From Streptomyces sp. V4I2 (GTDB taxonomy: Bacteria > Actinomycetota > Actinomycetes > Streptomycetales > Streptomycetaceae): 64,000 bases of DNA. The translations under genes and the position numbers were made by a program. Shown here one piece after another: positions 38,729 to 47,413 of the stretch (positions are counted from its first letter, which is position 1; the number at the start of each line of letters is the position of its first letter). The stretch spans positions 6,076,001 to 6,140,000 of the forward strand of contig NZ_JAUSZM010000003.1 in the NCBI RefSeq assembly GCF_030817655.1, given 5' to 3'. Under the pieces are notes generated by a model that worked only from the letters and a program-made list of their open reading frames with translations, searched no databases and was not told the origin of the DNA.

Positions 38729-39589
38729 GTGAGCGCGGGAGAGCCCGGATCGGTGGTGCGGCGGATGCTGCTCGGCTCGCAACTCAGGCGACTGCGTGAG
38801 GCGCGCGGAATCACCCGCGAGGCCGCGGGGTACTCGATCCGCGCCTCCGAGTCGAAGATCAGCCGGATGGAGTTGGGCCGGGTGAGCTTCAAGACACGGG
38901 ACGTGGAGGACCTGCTGACGCTGTACGGCATCACGGACGAGGCGGAGCGCAACTCGCTGCTCTCCCTCGCCAAGGAGGCCAACGTCGCGGGCTGGTGGCA
39001 CAGTTACTCGGACGTGCTGCCGAGCTGGTTCCCCACCTACGTCGGCCTGGAGGGCGCGGCGTCCCTGATCCGCGCCTACGAAGTCCAGTTCGTGCACGGC
39101 CTGTTGCAGACCGAGGCGTACGCGCGCGCGGTCGTGCGGCGCGGCATGAAGGGCGCGAGCGCGGAGGACGTCGAGCGGCGCGTGGCGCTGCGCCTGGAGC
39201 GGCAGAAGTACCTCCTGGAGGACGACGCCCCCGAGTGCCACATCGTCCTGGACGAGGCCGCCCTGCGCCGCCCCTACGGCGACCGCGAGGTGATGCGCGG
39301 TCAGTACCAGCACCTGATCGAGATCTCCGCGCGCCCCAACGTCCGGCTGCAGATAATGCCGTTCAGCTTCGGCGGGCACTCCGGCGAGAGCGGCGCGTTC
39401 ACGATCCTCTCCTTCCCGGAGTCCGACCTGTCCGACGTCGTGTACTTGGAGCAGCTCACCAGCGCGCTGTACCTGGACAAGCACGAGGACGTCGCCCAGT
39501 ACGAGAAGGCGCTGAAGGAACTCCAGCAGGACAGCCCCGGGCCGGACGAGAGCCGGGATCTTCTGCGGGGTCTCCTCCAGCTGTCCTAG
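38729..39589 (+). CDS. XRE-family regulator with DUF5753 domain
   Basis: The 286-residue protein has an N-terminal XRE helix-turn-helix (QLRRLREARGITREAAGYSI, RASESKISRMELGRVSF) and the DUF5753 C-terminal domain (IRAYEVQFVHGLLQTEAYAR, RLERQKYLLEDDAPECHIVL, LQIMPFSFGGHSGESGAFTI). It belongs to the WhiJ-like regulators that partner with DUF397 proteins in development or antibiotic control. GTG 38729 has GGGGAGG nine bases upstream. It diverges from the ATPase gene over a 307-bp region containing the shared motif. Confidence 0.9.
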   Translation: MSAGEPGSVVRRMLLGSQLRRLREARGITREAAGYSIRASESKISRMELGRVSFKTRDVEDLLTLYGITDEAERNSLLSLAKEANVAGWWHSYSDVLPSWFPTYVGLEGAASLIRAYEVQFVHGLLQTEAYARAVVRRGMKGASAEDVERRVALRLERQKYLLEDDAPECHIVLDEAALRRPYGDREVMRGQYQHLIEISARPNVRLQIMPFSFGGHSGESGAFTILSFPESDLSDVVYLEQLTSALYLDKHEDVAQYEKALKELQQDSPGPDESRDLLRGLLQLS

Positions 39590-39712
39590 GGTTTTCCCCA
39601 GGTTCTCCCCAGAAGATTGCCCAGAGTGCCCAACTCGCTTGAGACGCAAGTACGATGACGTGTGATCAGACCGTGACGTTGATCGTGTGTCTGCTAGTGA
39701 TTTGGGGATCAC

Positions 39713-41173
39713 ATGTCGTCCTACTTCACCGACCTGGCTCAGCAGTACATCGACGGTGAGTGGCGCCCGGGCACAGGCTCCTGGGACATCATCGACTTCA
39801 ACCCGTACGACGACGAGAAGCTGGCATCGATCACGATAGCCACGGTCGACGAGGTCGACGAGGCGTACCAGGCGGCCGCCCGCGCCCAGAAGACGTGGGC
39901 CGAGACCAACCCGTACGCGCGCCGCGCCGTCTTCGAGAAGGCCCTCGGACTGGTCGAGGAGCGCGAGCAGGAGATCGCCGAGGTGATCATCGCCGAGCTC
40001 GGCGGCACCCGGCTGAAGGCCGGCTTCGAGCTCCACCTCGCCAAGGAGTTCCTGCGCGAGTCGATCCACCTGGCGCTGCGCCCCGAGGGCCGGATCCTCC
40101 CGTCGCCGGTCGACGGCAAGGAGAACCGCCTCTACCGCGTGCCGGTCGGCGTCGTGGGCGTGATCAGCCCCTTCAACTTCCCGTTCCTGCTGTCGCTCAA
40201 GTCGGTCGCCCCCGCGCTCGCCCTCGGCAACGCCGTCGTCCTCAAGCCGCACCAGAACACGCCGATCGTCGGCGGCTCCCTGGTCGCGAAGATCTTCGAG
40301 GACGCGGGCCTGCCCGGCGGTCTGCTCAACGTCGTCATCACGGACATCGCGGAGATCGGCGACGCCTTCATCGAGCACCCGATCCCGAAGGTCATCTCCT
40401 TCACCGGCTCCGACAAGGTCGGCCGCCATGTCGCCACCGTCTGCGCCGCGAACTTCAAGCGCTCGGTCCTCGAACTGGGCGGCAACAGCGCACTGGTGGT
40501 CCTCGACGACGCGGACATCGACTACGCCGTCGACGCCGCGGTCTTCAGCCGGTTCGTCCACCAGGGCCAGGTCTGCATGGCCGCGAACCGGGTCCTCGTG
40601 GACCGTTCGGTCGCCGACGAGTTCACCGAGAAGTTCGTCGCCAAGGTCAAGACCCTGAAGGCCGGCGACCCGCGCGACCCCGAGACCATCATCGGCCCGG
40701 TCATCAACTCCTCCCAGGCGGAGGCCCTTTCCGGCGTCGTCGAGCAGGCGATCACCGAAGGTGCCACGGCGCTCGTGCACGGCACCAGGACGGACAACCT
40801 GGTCGAGCCGTCCGTCCTCACCGACGTCCCCGCCGGCTCCTCCCTGCTCCAGCAGGAGGTCTTCGGCCCGGTCGTCTTCCTCGTCCCCTTCGACGGCGAG
40901 GAGGAGGCCGTACGCATCGTCAACGACACCCCGTACGGCCTGAGCGGCGCCGTCCACACCGGTGACATCGAGCGCGGCGTGAACTTCGCCAAGCAGATCG
41001 ACACCGGCATGTTCCACGTGAACGACGGCACCGTCCACGACGAGCCGCTCGTCCCCTTCGGCGGCGAGAAGCACTCCGGCATCGGCCGCCTGAACGGCGA
41101 CAACACGGCGGACTCGTTCACCACGCTGAAGTGGATCTCGGTGCAGCACGGGCGGAGCGGGTTCCCCTTCTAG
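39713..41173 (+). CDS. Aldehyde dehydrogenase
   Basis: The 486-residue NAD(P)-dependent aldehyde dehydrogenase has the catalytic Cys288 in HQGQVCMAANRV, the general base Glu254 in LELGGNS and the cofactor site FTGSDKVGRHV. Sequence details such as FSRFVHQGQVCMA recall benzaldehyde-type dehydrogenases. It oxidises an aldehyde to an acid in the cytosol; substrate not determinable. The ATG follows GGGGATCAC. It follows the XRE regulator by 123 bp. Confidence 0.92.
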   Translation: MSSYFTDLAQQYIDGEWRPGTGSWDIIDFNPYDDEKLASITIATVDEVDEAYQAAARAQKTWAETNPYARRAVFEKALGLVEEREQEIAEVIIAELGGTRLKAGFELHLAKEFLRESIHLALRPEGRILPSPVDGKENRLYRVPVGVVGVISPFNFPFLLSLKSVAPALALGNAVVLKPHQNTPIVGGSLVAKIFEDAGLPGGLLNVVITDIAEIGDAFIEHPIPKVISFTGSDKVGRHVATVCAANFKRSVLELGGNSALVVLDDADIDYAVDAAVFSRFVHQGQVCMAANRVLVDRSVADEFTEKFVAKVKTLKAGDPRDPETIIGPVINSSQAEALSGVVEQAITEGATALVHGTRTDNLVEPSVLTDVPAGSSLLQQEVFGPVVFLVPFDGEEEAVRIVNDTPYGLSGAVHTGDIERGVNFAKQIDTGMFHVNDGTVHDEPLVPFGGEKHSGIGRLNGDNTADSFTTLKWISVQHGRSGFPF

Positions 41174-41200
41174 GTTTCACCGGCGGCCTTTCTCCGGCCG

Positions 41201-41230
41201 CTGTTTCTTCGGCTGCTGTTTCTTCGGCTG
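41201..41230. repeat. 15-bp unit twice in tandem
   Basis: CTGTTTCTTCGGCTG is present twice back to back between the aldehyde dehydrogenase and DinB genes. It may be a slippage product; no function is apparent. Confidence 0.8.
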
Positions 41231-41330
41231 TCGCGGCCTTGCGGACAGAAGCTGACCGCAACGGCCCGTAGCTTCGTCGGTGTCGGGGGAAACCCCGGAA
41301 CTTCCCGAATCCGACGAAAGGCGGCCGGTC

Positions 41331-41879
41331 ATGGTCACTCACGTGCGAGCCGAGGCGCAGGGCGACGAGCGCGGTGCGCTGCTCTCCTTCCTGGCCGAGC
41401 AGCGCGGCGGCATCCGGCGCGCGGTGCTCGGGCTGACGGACGAGCAGGCCTCGTCGCGCCCCAGCGCCAGCGAGCTGTCCCTGGCCGGTCTGCTCAAGCA
41501 CGTCGCCGAGGTCGAGCAGGGATGGGTGGCCCGCGCGAAGGGCGAGGCGCCGGTGGTGAAGCGCGACGAGTCGAACTGGCACGAGTGTTTCGAGCTGGTG
41601 GGTGACGAGACCGTGGAGGCGCAGCTGGCGTACTGGGAGAAGGTCGCCGCCGACACGGAGGTGTTCGTCCGCTCGGTCCCGAGCCTCGACGACACCTTCC
41701 CGCTCCCGAACGAGCCCTGGTTCCCGCCGGACGAGGCCGTCTCCATGCGCTGGCTCGTGCTGCACCTGATCCGCGAGACGGCCCGGCACGCCGGCCACGC
41801 CGACATCATCCGCGAGTCCCTGGACGGCGCCACCGCCTTCGAACTGGTGGCCAAGGAGCAGGGCGCCTCCTGGGGCTGA
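41331..41879 (+). CDS. DinB-family protein (DUF664-like)
   Basis: The 182-residue four-helix protein shows LLSFLAEQRGGIRRAVLGLT, SLAGLLKHVAEVEQGWVARA and HLIRETARHAGHADIIRESL, with His residues spaced as for a divalent metal site. DinB/YfiT proteins act as thiol-dependent transferases or are of unknown function. The ATG at 41331 follows GAAAGG. It is followed after 38 bp by the PadR gene. Confidence 0.85.
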   Translation: MVTHVRAEAQGDERGALLSFLAEQRGGIRRAVLGLTDEQASSRPSASELSLAGLLKHVAEVEQGWVARAKGEAPVVKRDESNWHECFELVGDETVEAQLAYWEKVAADTEVFVRSVPSLDDTFPLPNEPWFPPDEAVSMRWLVLHLIRETARHAGHADIIRESLDGATAFELVAKEQGASWG

Positions 41880-41917
41880 CCCGCGGCGCCGCGACGCGGC
41901 GGCCTAATCTGGACCGC

Positions 41918-42559
41918 ATGTCAGCGATCCGTCTCCTCGTGCTCGGCGCGGTGCGCCAGCACGGCCGGGCCCATGGCTACCAGGTGCGCAACGACCTGGA
42001 GTACTGGGGCGCGCACGAGTGGTCCAACGCCAAGCCCGGCTCGATCTACCACGCGCTCAAGCAGATGGCCAAGCAGGGTCTGCTGCACGCGCACGAGATC
42101 GCGCCGTCCACCGCGGGCGGCCCGCCGCGCACGGAGTACGAGCTCACCGAGGCCGGCACCGAGGAGTGCTTCAGGCTGGTGCGCGAGGCGCTGACCTCGT
42201 ACGACCAGAAGATGGACCTCAAGTCGGCGGCCATCGGCTTCATGGTGGAGCTGCCGCGCGCCGAGGCCGTGGCGCTCCTGAAGGAGCGGATCCGGCGCAT
42301 CGAGGAGTGGCGCTCCGCCGTCACCGAGCACTACGTGCCCGAAGAGGGCCCGGAGCAACTCGGCCACATCGGCGAGATCATGAACCTCTGGGTCCACACG
42401 GCGGACGCCGAGGCCGAGTGGACCCAGGGGCTGATCGCCCGCATCGAGGGGGGCGCCTACACCTTCGCGGGTGAGGGCGAACCCTTCGTCGGCATCCTGG
42501 CCGAGGGCGAGGAGAACCCGTACGCGACGGATGAGCGGCATCCGGGAGACGCCCGCTAA
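41918..42559 (+). CDS. PadR-family transcriptional regulator
   Basis: The 213-residue protein has the PadR winged helix (RLLVLGAVRQHGRAHGYQVR, WSNAKPGSIYHALKQMAKQG, RTEYELTEAGTEE) and a C-terminal PadR dimer domain with IRRIEEWRSAV. PadR proteins repress efflux or detoxification genes and release DNA on ligand binding. It directly precedes an ABC efflux pair whose promoter has two matching palindromic sites. Confidence 0.9.
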   Translation: MSAIRLLVLGAVRQHGRAHGYQVRNDLEYWGAHEWSNAKPGSIYHALKQMAKQGLLHAHEIAPSTAGGPPRTEYELTEAGTEECFRLVREALTSYDQKMDLKSAAIGFMVELPRAEAVALLKERIRRIEEWRSAVTEHYVPEEGPEQLGHIGEIMNLWVHTADAEAEWTQGLIARIEGGAYTFAGEGEPFVGILAEGEENPYATDERHPGDAR

Positions 42560-42617
42560 TCAAGTTTGACCAATGCGATGCGCGGTGATACTTTGCTGAG
42601 GTAGTCAAGTTTGACTA
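42560..42617 (+). promoter_or_regulatory. Promoter with two PadR-type operators
   Basis: TCAAGTTTGAC (42560-42570) overlaps a -35 TTGACC (42566-42571), and 17 bp on lies TACTTT (42589-42594) as -10. A second copy, extended to the palindrome TAGTCAAGTTTGACTA (42602-42617), covers the expected start of transcription. This gives an efficient repression layout for the PadR protein just upstream. Confidence 0.7.
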
Positions 42618-42653
42618 ACGAGGGTGGGCGGGCGAGTGAGCAAGGGAGTGGCA

Positions 42654-43637
42654 GTGGCCGACACGGCGATCACCGTCGAAGGCGCACACAAGAAGTACGG
42701 CGACAAGAAGGCACTGGACGGACTCGACCTACGGGTCGGGCGAGGGACGGTGCATGGCGTGCTCGGGCCGAACGGCGCGGGCAAGACGACCCTGGTCCGC
42801 ATCCTGTCCACCCTGCTGCGGCCCGACGCGGGCCGGATCGAGGTGGTGGGCCACGACCTCGTGACCCGCTCCCAGGAGGTCCGCTTCCGTATCGGACTGC
42901 TCGGCCAGCACGCGGCCCTCGACGAGGAGCTGTCCGGCCGCCAGAACCTGGAGATGTTCGGCCGGCTGTACCACCTGGGCGCCCGGCACGCGCGCGTGCG
43001 GGCCGGCGAGCTCCTGGAGCGCTTCGGCCTCGCCGACACCGGCCGCAAGCCCGTCAGCGCCTACAGCGGCGGCATGCGGCGCCGCCTCGACCTGGCGGCC
43101 TCCCTCATCACCGACCCGGAGGTCCTCTTCCTGGACGAACCCACGACCGGCCTCGACCCGCGCGGCCGCGCCGAGGTGTGGGCCGCGGTCCGCTCCCTCG
43201 TGGGCGCCGGTACGACGGTCCTGCTGACCACGCAGTACCTGGAAGAGGCCGACCAGCTCGCCGACCGCATCTCGGTCGTCGACCGGGGCCGCGTCATCGC
43301 CGACGGCACGGCGGACGAACTGAAGGCGCTGACCGGGGGCGACCGAATCGACGTGGTCCTTCGGGACGCGGGCCAACTGGGCGCGGCGGTGGCCCTCTTG
43401 CCGCTCGCCGCGTCGCAGGTGTCCGTCGACGCCGACCGCCGGCTGCTCAGCGCGCCGGTCACCGACCGCATGGCGGCACTGTCCGGTGTCGTACGGGCAC
43501 TGGAGGAGGCCGGCATCGAGGCGGAGGACGTGGCCCTGCGCCGCCCGACGCTGGACGAGGTGTTCCTGCACCTCACCGGCGACGACAGAGGGGGCGACCA
43601 GCGAGTGGGCGACCACCGAGTGAAGGAGGCCGCGTGA
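42654..43637 (+). CDS. ABC transporter ATPase, DrrA-like
   Basis: The 327-residue protein has Walker A GPNGAGKTT, signature YSGGMRRRLD and Walker B LFLDEPTTGLD, plus a C-terminal domain common in antibiotic-resistance ATPases (LRRPTLDEVFLHLTG). It energises export by the membrane partner downstream. Candidate starts are GTG 42624, 42636, 42648 and 42654; the last is preferred because AAGGGAG lies five bases ahead and the protein then begins VADTAITVEG, like relatives. The stop overlaps the permease GTG start. Confidence 0.92.
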   Translation: MADTAITVEGAHKKYGDKKALDGLDLRVGRGTVHGVLGPNGAGKTTLVRILSTLLRPDAGRIEVVGHDLVTRSQEVRFRIGLLGQHAALDEELSGRQNLEMFGRLYHLGARHARVRAGELLERFGLADTGRKPVSAYSGGMRRRLDLAASLITDPEVLFLDEPTTGLDPRGRAEVWAAVRSLVGAGTTVLLTTQYLEEADQLADRISVVDRGRVIADGTADELKALTGGDRIDVVLRDAGQLGAAVALLPLAASQVSVDADRRLLSAPVTDRMAALSGVVRALEEAGIEAEDVALRRPTLDEVFLHLTGDDRGGDQRVGDHRVKEAA

Positions 43638-44443
43638 GTACGAGTACGAGCACAAGCACGTACGCCACGAGCCGGTACGGCACGCGCGCGTACGCACTGA
43701 CCGATTCCTGGACCATGACCCGGCGTGAACTCGCCCACTGGGCGCGGCAGCCGGTGCAGGTCGTGGTCGGCCTGGTCTTTCCCGTGATGCTGCTGCTGAT
43801 GTTCGGCTACCTCGTCGGCGGTGGGCGGGAAGTCGAAGGAGGCTACGTCGACTACCTGGTCCCCGGCATGCTCGCGCTCACCATGGCCTTCGGCCTGGAG
43901 GGCACGATGCTCGCCGTCACGCAGGACCTCAACAAGGGCGTGATCGACCGCTTCCGGTCCATGCCGATGGCCAACAGCGCGGTACTGGTGGGCCGTTCGG
44001 CCGCCGACATGCTCCAGTCGGCGGTGAGCCTCACGGTGATGATCGGAGTCGGGTACGCGATCGGCTGGCGGCCGCACGGCGGGGTCTCCGGCCTCCTCGG
44101 AGCCGTCGGGCTGCTCCTGCTGTTCCGTTTCGCCATGCTGTGGATCGGCATCCACCTGGCGATGGTGGCCGGGAAACCGGAGCTGGTGCAGGCCGTGCAG
44201 ATCCTGGTCTGGCCGGTCGGCTTCCTCTCCAACGCCATCGCGACCCCCGAGTCCATGCCGGGGTGGCTGGGCACGGTGGTCGAGTGGAACCCGATGTCCC
44301 AGACGGCGACGGCGGTACGGGACCTGTTCGGCGGGCCGGGCGGGGAGCGGGGGCATGTGTGGGCGGCGGTGGTGTGGCCGCTGGTGCTGCTGGGGGTGTT
44401 CTTTCCGTTGGCGGTGCGCAGGTTTCGGGGGTTGAGCAAGTAG
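43634..44443 (+). CDS. ABC-2 type export permease, DrrB-like
   Basis: The 269-residue membrane protein has six hydrophobic spans (VVVGLVFPVMLLLMFGYLVG and others) and a conserved loop LNKGVIDRFRSMPMA near the ABC-2 signature NPMSQTATAVRDLFGG. It forms the channel of a drug-export pair. GTG 43634 overlaps the ATPase stop (GTGA). A Ser-Thr repeat at the N-terminus (STSTSTSTY) comes from AGTACG-type repeats. Confidence 0.9.
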   Translation: MSTSTSTSTYATSRYGTRAYALTDSWTMTRRELAHWARQPVQVVVGLVFPVMLLLMFGYLVGGGREVEGGYVDYLVPGMLALTMAFGLEGTMLAVTQDLNKGVIDRFRSMPMANSAVLVGRSAADMLQSAVSLTVMIGVGYAIGWRPHGGVSGLLGAVGLLLLFRFAMLWIGIHLAMVAGKPELVQAVQILVWPVGFLSNAIATPESMPGWLGTVVEWNPMSQTATAVRDLFGGPGGERGHVWAAVVWPLVLLGVFFPLAVRRFRGLSK

Positions 44444-44459
44444 GGCGGTGCGGAGAGTT

Positions 44460-44508
44460 GGCGGGGCGGAGTGTCGGCGGGGCGGAGTGTCGGCGGGGCG
44501 GCAGGGCG
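44460..44508. repeat. G-rich 16-bp tandem repeat
   Basis: GGCGGGGCGGAGTGTC is repeated at 44460 and 44476, with a partial third copy from 44492. The runs of G are compatible with G-quadruplex formation. It lies just after the ABC permease stop. Confidence 0.75.
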
Positions 44509-44659
44509 ACGGGGTGGAGTGCCGGCCGGGGCGGCAGGGCGGCTCCGAAAAGTCGTCGCGGGGGAGTGGGAACCCGGATGCGGCGAGCGGTGTACCAGGA
44601 ATGACAGTGCATCGCGGCCGGGCGGCTTCGGAGGATCTGTGGTGGATCGGGGGGTTCCC

Positions 44660-44878
44660 ATGAGGTGGGTCAGGGGCAGGGCGGTGGTGGCCGCAGCGCT
44701 GGGCGTGCTGGCGTTGGCGACGGCTTGCGTGGACGCGGGGGCGGAGGACGGGCGTGCGGAGGCCGGGTGGGCGGACGCGCGTGCGGGCGAGAGGGGGGAC
44801 GCGGGGGCCGCCGGGGCCCCTCGTGCCCCGTCCGCGCCGGACCTGCCCGGCTTCGTGGCCGGCACCGGCTTCGCGTAG
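44660..44878 (+). CDS. Small putative lipoprotein, 72 residues
   Basis: The product starts MRWVRGRAVVAAALGVLALA followed by TACVDAG, so a lipoprotein signal with a Cys at residue 23 is likely. The rest is Ala/Gly/Asp-rich with no recognised fold. No strong ribosome binding site is seen; GGGGGG lies close to the ATG. It could be a real exported peptide or chance coding in GC-rich DNA. Confidence 0.45.
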   Translation: MRWVRGRAVVAAALGVLALATACVDAGAEDGRAEAGWADARAGERGDAGAAGAPRAPSAPDLPGFVAGTGFA

Positions 44879-45065
44879 GCGGTCGTGGGCGACAGGGGAG
44901 TGTCCGGGAGCCGGTGCTTGGGCGGAGCCTCGGTCATGCCGCCGATCGGGTTGGCCACGCCGTAGAAGGGATTGACGGACAGGGGACGCTCGTCGGGCTT
45001 CTCGGGGCCTTTGTGGAGCGGCGTGGGCGGGCCTTCTCAGGGGATCGGGGGGTTCATCGGCGGGT

Positions 45066-46349
45066 TCAGACGACCGGAGTTCCGTCCTTGCGCAGCTGCA
45101 TCTGCGGACGCCCCGTCACCAGGAGCCAGGCGGGCAGGGAGGCGATGCAGAGCAGGGCGAGGATCGCGGGGGAGGCCACCAGCACGGCGGCCGTGAACAG
45201 GCTCACCCAGCCCTGCCGGGTGATGGCGAGAAGCATCCCGAGGACGCCCGCGGCGACACCGACCGCCGGGTGCACGGCGGGCACCAGGGCATGGGCACCG
45301 AGCCCGAAGGCGACGCCGACGAACACGGCCGGGAAGATCCGCCCGCCCCGGAAGCCGCAGGACGCGGCGACGAGCAGCGCGGCCAGCTTCACCACCGCCA
45401 TCGTCGCGAACTCTCCCGCCGACCAGCCCTCGGGGCTGCGGGCCAGCTCGCCGACCTCGTCCAGCCCCTTGAAGAGCGTCAGATGGCCGCCCAGGGCCGC
45501 CAGCAGGCCCAGCACGAGCCCGCCCGCCGGAAGGGCCAGCATCGGGTGCCCGAGCCGGGCGAAGGCGCCGTGGACGTACGGGAAGGCGTACACGGCGGCC
45601 ATGCCGAGCAGCGCCGCCGCCGACGCGACCACCAGCACCGCCAGCAGGTCGCCCCAGCCGGGCCGCCCGATGGCGGGCAGATGCAGATCGAAGGTCGGAT
45701 GGGCCACCAGGGTGGTCGTCAGGGCGCCGGCCGCGGCCGCGACCAGCGGCGCGAAGACGTTGTCCCATAGCGCCCCCTTCAGCTGCTTCCCGGCCAGCGC
45801 CTCCGAGATGAGCAGCGCCGCCGCCACCGGCGTGCCGAACAGGGCCCCGATCGTCGCCGCCTCCGCCAGCGCCGGCCACAGGCCGCCCGGAACCCGCGGG
45901 AGCAGTCGGCTGCCCAGCCAGAAGGCGAGCCCCACGTTCACGGCGATGATCGGGTTCTCGGGACCGAGACTCGGCCCGCCCGCGAGCATCAGTCCGGTCG
46001 CCAGCACCAGCCCGGGCAGCACGACGGGCGGGAGAACGGGAGCGTCGAGGCCGGTGGTGGCCGGGTCGGGACCGGCGTGCCCGGGCACCTTCCACACCAC
46101 CAGCCCGACCGCCGCGCCCGTCGCGGTGAGCACGACGAGCATCCACAGCACGGAGTACCGGCCGATCCCCAGCGCGTCCGGCAGGTCCTGCCACAGCACG
46201 TCCTGGAGCTCCTCGGCCGCCGCGCTCACCCCGACGAAGAGCAGGCTCGCGCCCACTCCTACGACGAGAGCGGGGAGGATCAACGGCAGCAGGGCGCGCG
46301 CCGGGGTCGCCGGGGCGGCGGGTGCCTGCTGCACGGTGTCCTGGGCCAC
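45066..46349 (-). CDS. Voltage-gated chloride channel (CLC) family protein
   Basis: The 427-residue membrane protein has about ten hydrophobic spans and CLC-like selectivity segments (AGGPSLGPENP and GFRGGRIFPAVFVGVAFG). It belongs to the ion-channel subgroup rather than the classical exchanger with GSGIP. It would move chloride or a related anion across the cytoplasmic membrane. The GTG start at 46349 gives an N-terminus that leads directly into the first hydrophobic region; a longer frame would overlap the tipA promoter region. Confidence 0.8.
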   Translation of the reverse strand: MAQDTVQQAPAAPATPARALLPLILPALVVGVGASLLFVGVSAAAEELQDVLWQDLPDALGIGRYSVLWMLVVLTATGAAVGLVVWKVPGHAGPDPATTGLDAPVLPPVVLPGLVLATGLMLAGGPSLGPENPIIAVNVGLAFWLGSRLLPRVPGGLWPALAEAATIGALFGTPVAAALLISEALAGKQLKGALWDNVFAPLVAAAAGALTTTLVAHPTFDLHLPAIGRPGWGDLLAVLVVASAAALLGMAAVYAFPYVHGAFARLGHPMLALPAGGLVLGLLAALGGHLTLFKGLDEVGELARSPEGWSAGEFATMAVVKLAALLVAASCGFRGGRIFPAVFVGVAFGLGAHALVPAVHPAVGVAAGVLGMLLAITRQGWVSLFTAAVLVASPAILALLCIASLPAWLLVTGRPQMQLRKDGTPVV

Positions 46350-46445
46350 GGGCTCACGATAAGCGGACGAAACCGGCGGAACATCCGGAGGGATCCGGCC
46401 GGGCCCGCCGCCTCGCACCTGTCCGGGGAATCCGGGAAATCCGGC

Positions 46446-46476
46446 TTGCACCTCACGTCACGTGAGGACGCACCGT
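46446..46476 (+). promoter_or_regulatory. tipA promoter with MerR-type 19-bp spacer
   Basis: TTGCAC (46446-46451), a 19-bp spacer and CACCGT (46471-46476) form the unusual long-spaced promoter typical of MerR regulators. CCTCACGTCACGTGAGG (46451-46467), an 8-1-8 inverted repeat, fills the spacer. The sequence is nearly identical to the S. lividans ptipA I recall. Confidence 0.85.
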
Positions 46477-46506
46477 GGAGTGCGTACCGAGAAGGGAGCG
46501 GACGAA

Positions 46507-47268
46507 GTGAGCTATTCCGTGGGACAGGTCGCCGGTTTCGCCGGAGTGACGGTGCGCACGCTGCACCACTACGACGACATCGGCCTGCTCGTCCCGAGCG
46601 AGCGCAGCCACGCGGGCCACCGGCGCTACAGCGACACCGACCTCGACCGGCTGCAGCAGATCCTGTTCTACCGGGAGCTCGGCTTCCCGCTCGAGGAGGT
46701 CGCCGCCCTGCTCGACGACCCGGCCGCGGACCCGCGCGCGCACCTGCGCCGCCAGCACGACCTGCTGACCGCCCGGATCGAGAAGCTGCAGAAGATGGCG
46801 GCGGCCGTGGAACACGCCATGGAGGCACGCACGATGGGCATGAACCTCACACCGCAGGAAAAGTTCGAGGTCTTCGGCGACAAGGACCCCGAGCAGTACG
46901 CCGAGGAAGCCGAACAGCGCTGGGGCGACACGGAGGCGTACGCCGAGACACAGCGCCGCGCCGCGCGCTACACCAAGGACGACTGGCAGCGCATGCAGGC
47001 CGAGGTCAACGACTGGAGCGAGCGCTACAACGCCCTGATGGCCGCCGACGAACCGCCGACCGGCCAGGCGGCGATGGACCTGGCCGAGGAACACCGGCAG
47101 CACATCTGCGGGTGGTTCTACGAATGCTCGTACGAAATCCACCAGGGCCTCGGCGAGATGTACGTCTCGGACGAGCGCTTCAAGGCGTTCTACGACTCCA
47201 TGCGCCCGGGCCTCGCCGAACACCTCAGGGATGCGATCAAGGCGAACGCGAGCCGCCGCACCTCGTAA
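46507..47268 (+). CDS. tipA: TipA-like MerR-family regulator
   Basis: The 253-residue protein (the TipAL length) has a MerR HTH (SYSVGQVAGFAGVTVRTLHH), a coiled-coil helix (LLTARIEKLQKMAAAVEHAM) and the TipAS ligand domain from Met110. An internal ATG at 46834 preceded by GGAGG would make the short ligand-binding TipAS. TipAL activates its own promoter when thiopeptides bind. By numbering from Val1, Cys207 is retained (ECSYEIH) but position 214 is Gly (HQGLGEMY), where S. lividans has the Cys to which thiopeptides become covalently attached, by recall. Ligand capture may therefore differ. Confidence 0.92.
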   Translation: MSYSVGQVAGFAGVTVRTLHHYDDIGLLVPSERSHAGHRRYSDTDLDRLQQILFYRELGFPLEEVAALLDDPAADPRAHLRRQHDLLTARIEKLQKMAAAVEHAMEARTMGMNLTPQEKFEVFGDKDPEQYAEEAEQRWGDTEAYAETQRRAARYTKDDWQRMQAEVNDWSERYNALMAADEPPTGQAAMDLAEEHRQHICGWFYECSYEIHQGLGEMYVSDERFKAFYDSMRPGLAEHLRDAIKANASRRTS

Positions 47269-47272
47269 CCCC

Positions 47273-47344
47273 TGGCCCAGGGTGCACAGCTTTGTCCCAG
47301 GCGGACCACAGTGCATCCTGGGGACGCCCATGGAACCTGGGCCA
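47273..47344. other. Long inverted repeat after tipA
   Basis: TGGCCCAGG (47273-47281) pairs with CCTGGGCCA (47336-47344) around a 54-base loop that itself contains GTGCAC and GTGCAT arms. It lies directly after the tipA stop and could act as a terminator or as an operator for the DedA gene. Confidence 0.35.
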
Positions 47345-47413
47345 CGACAGCTGCGTTGATACTTTTGGGCAGCCAGCCTCAGCCCGTCCCCCACCAGCAG
47401 GAGCCACAATCCC

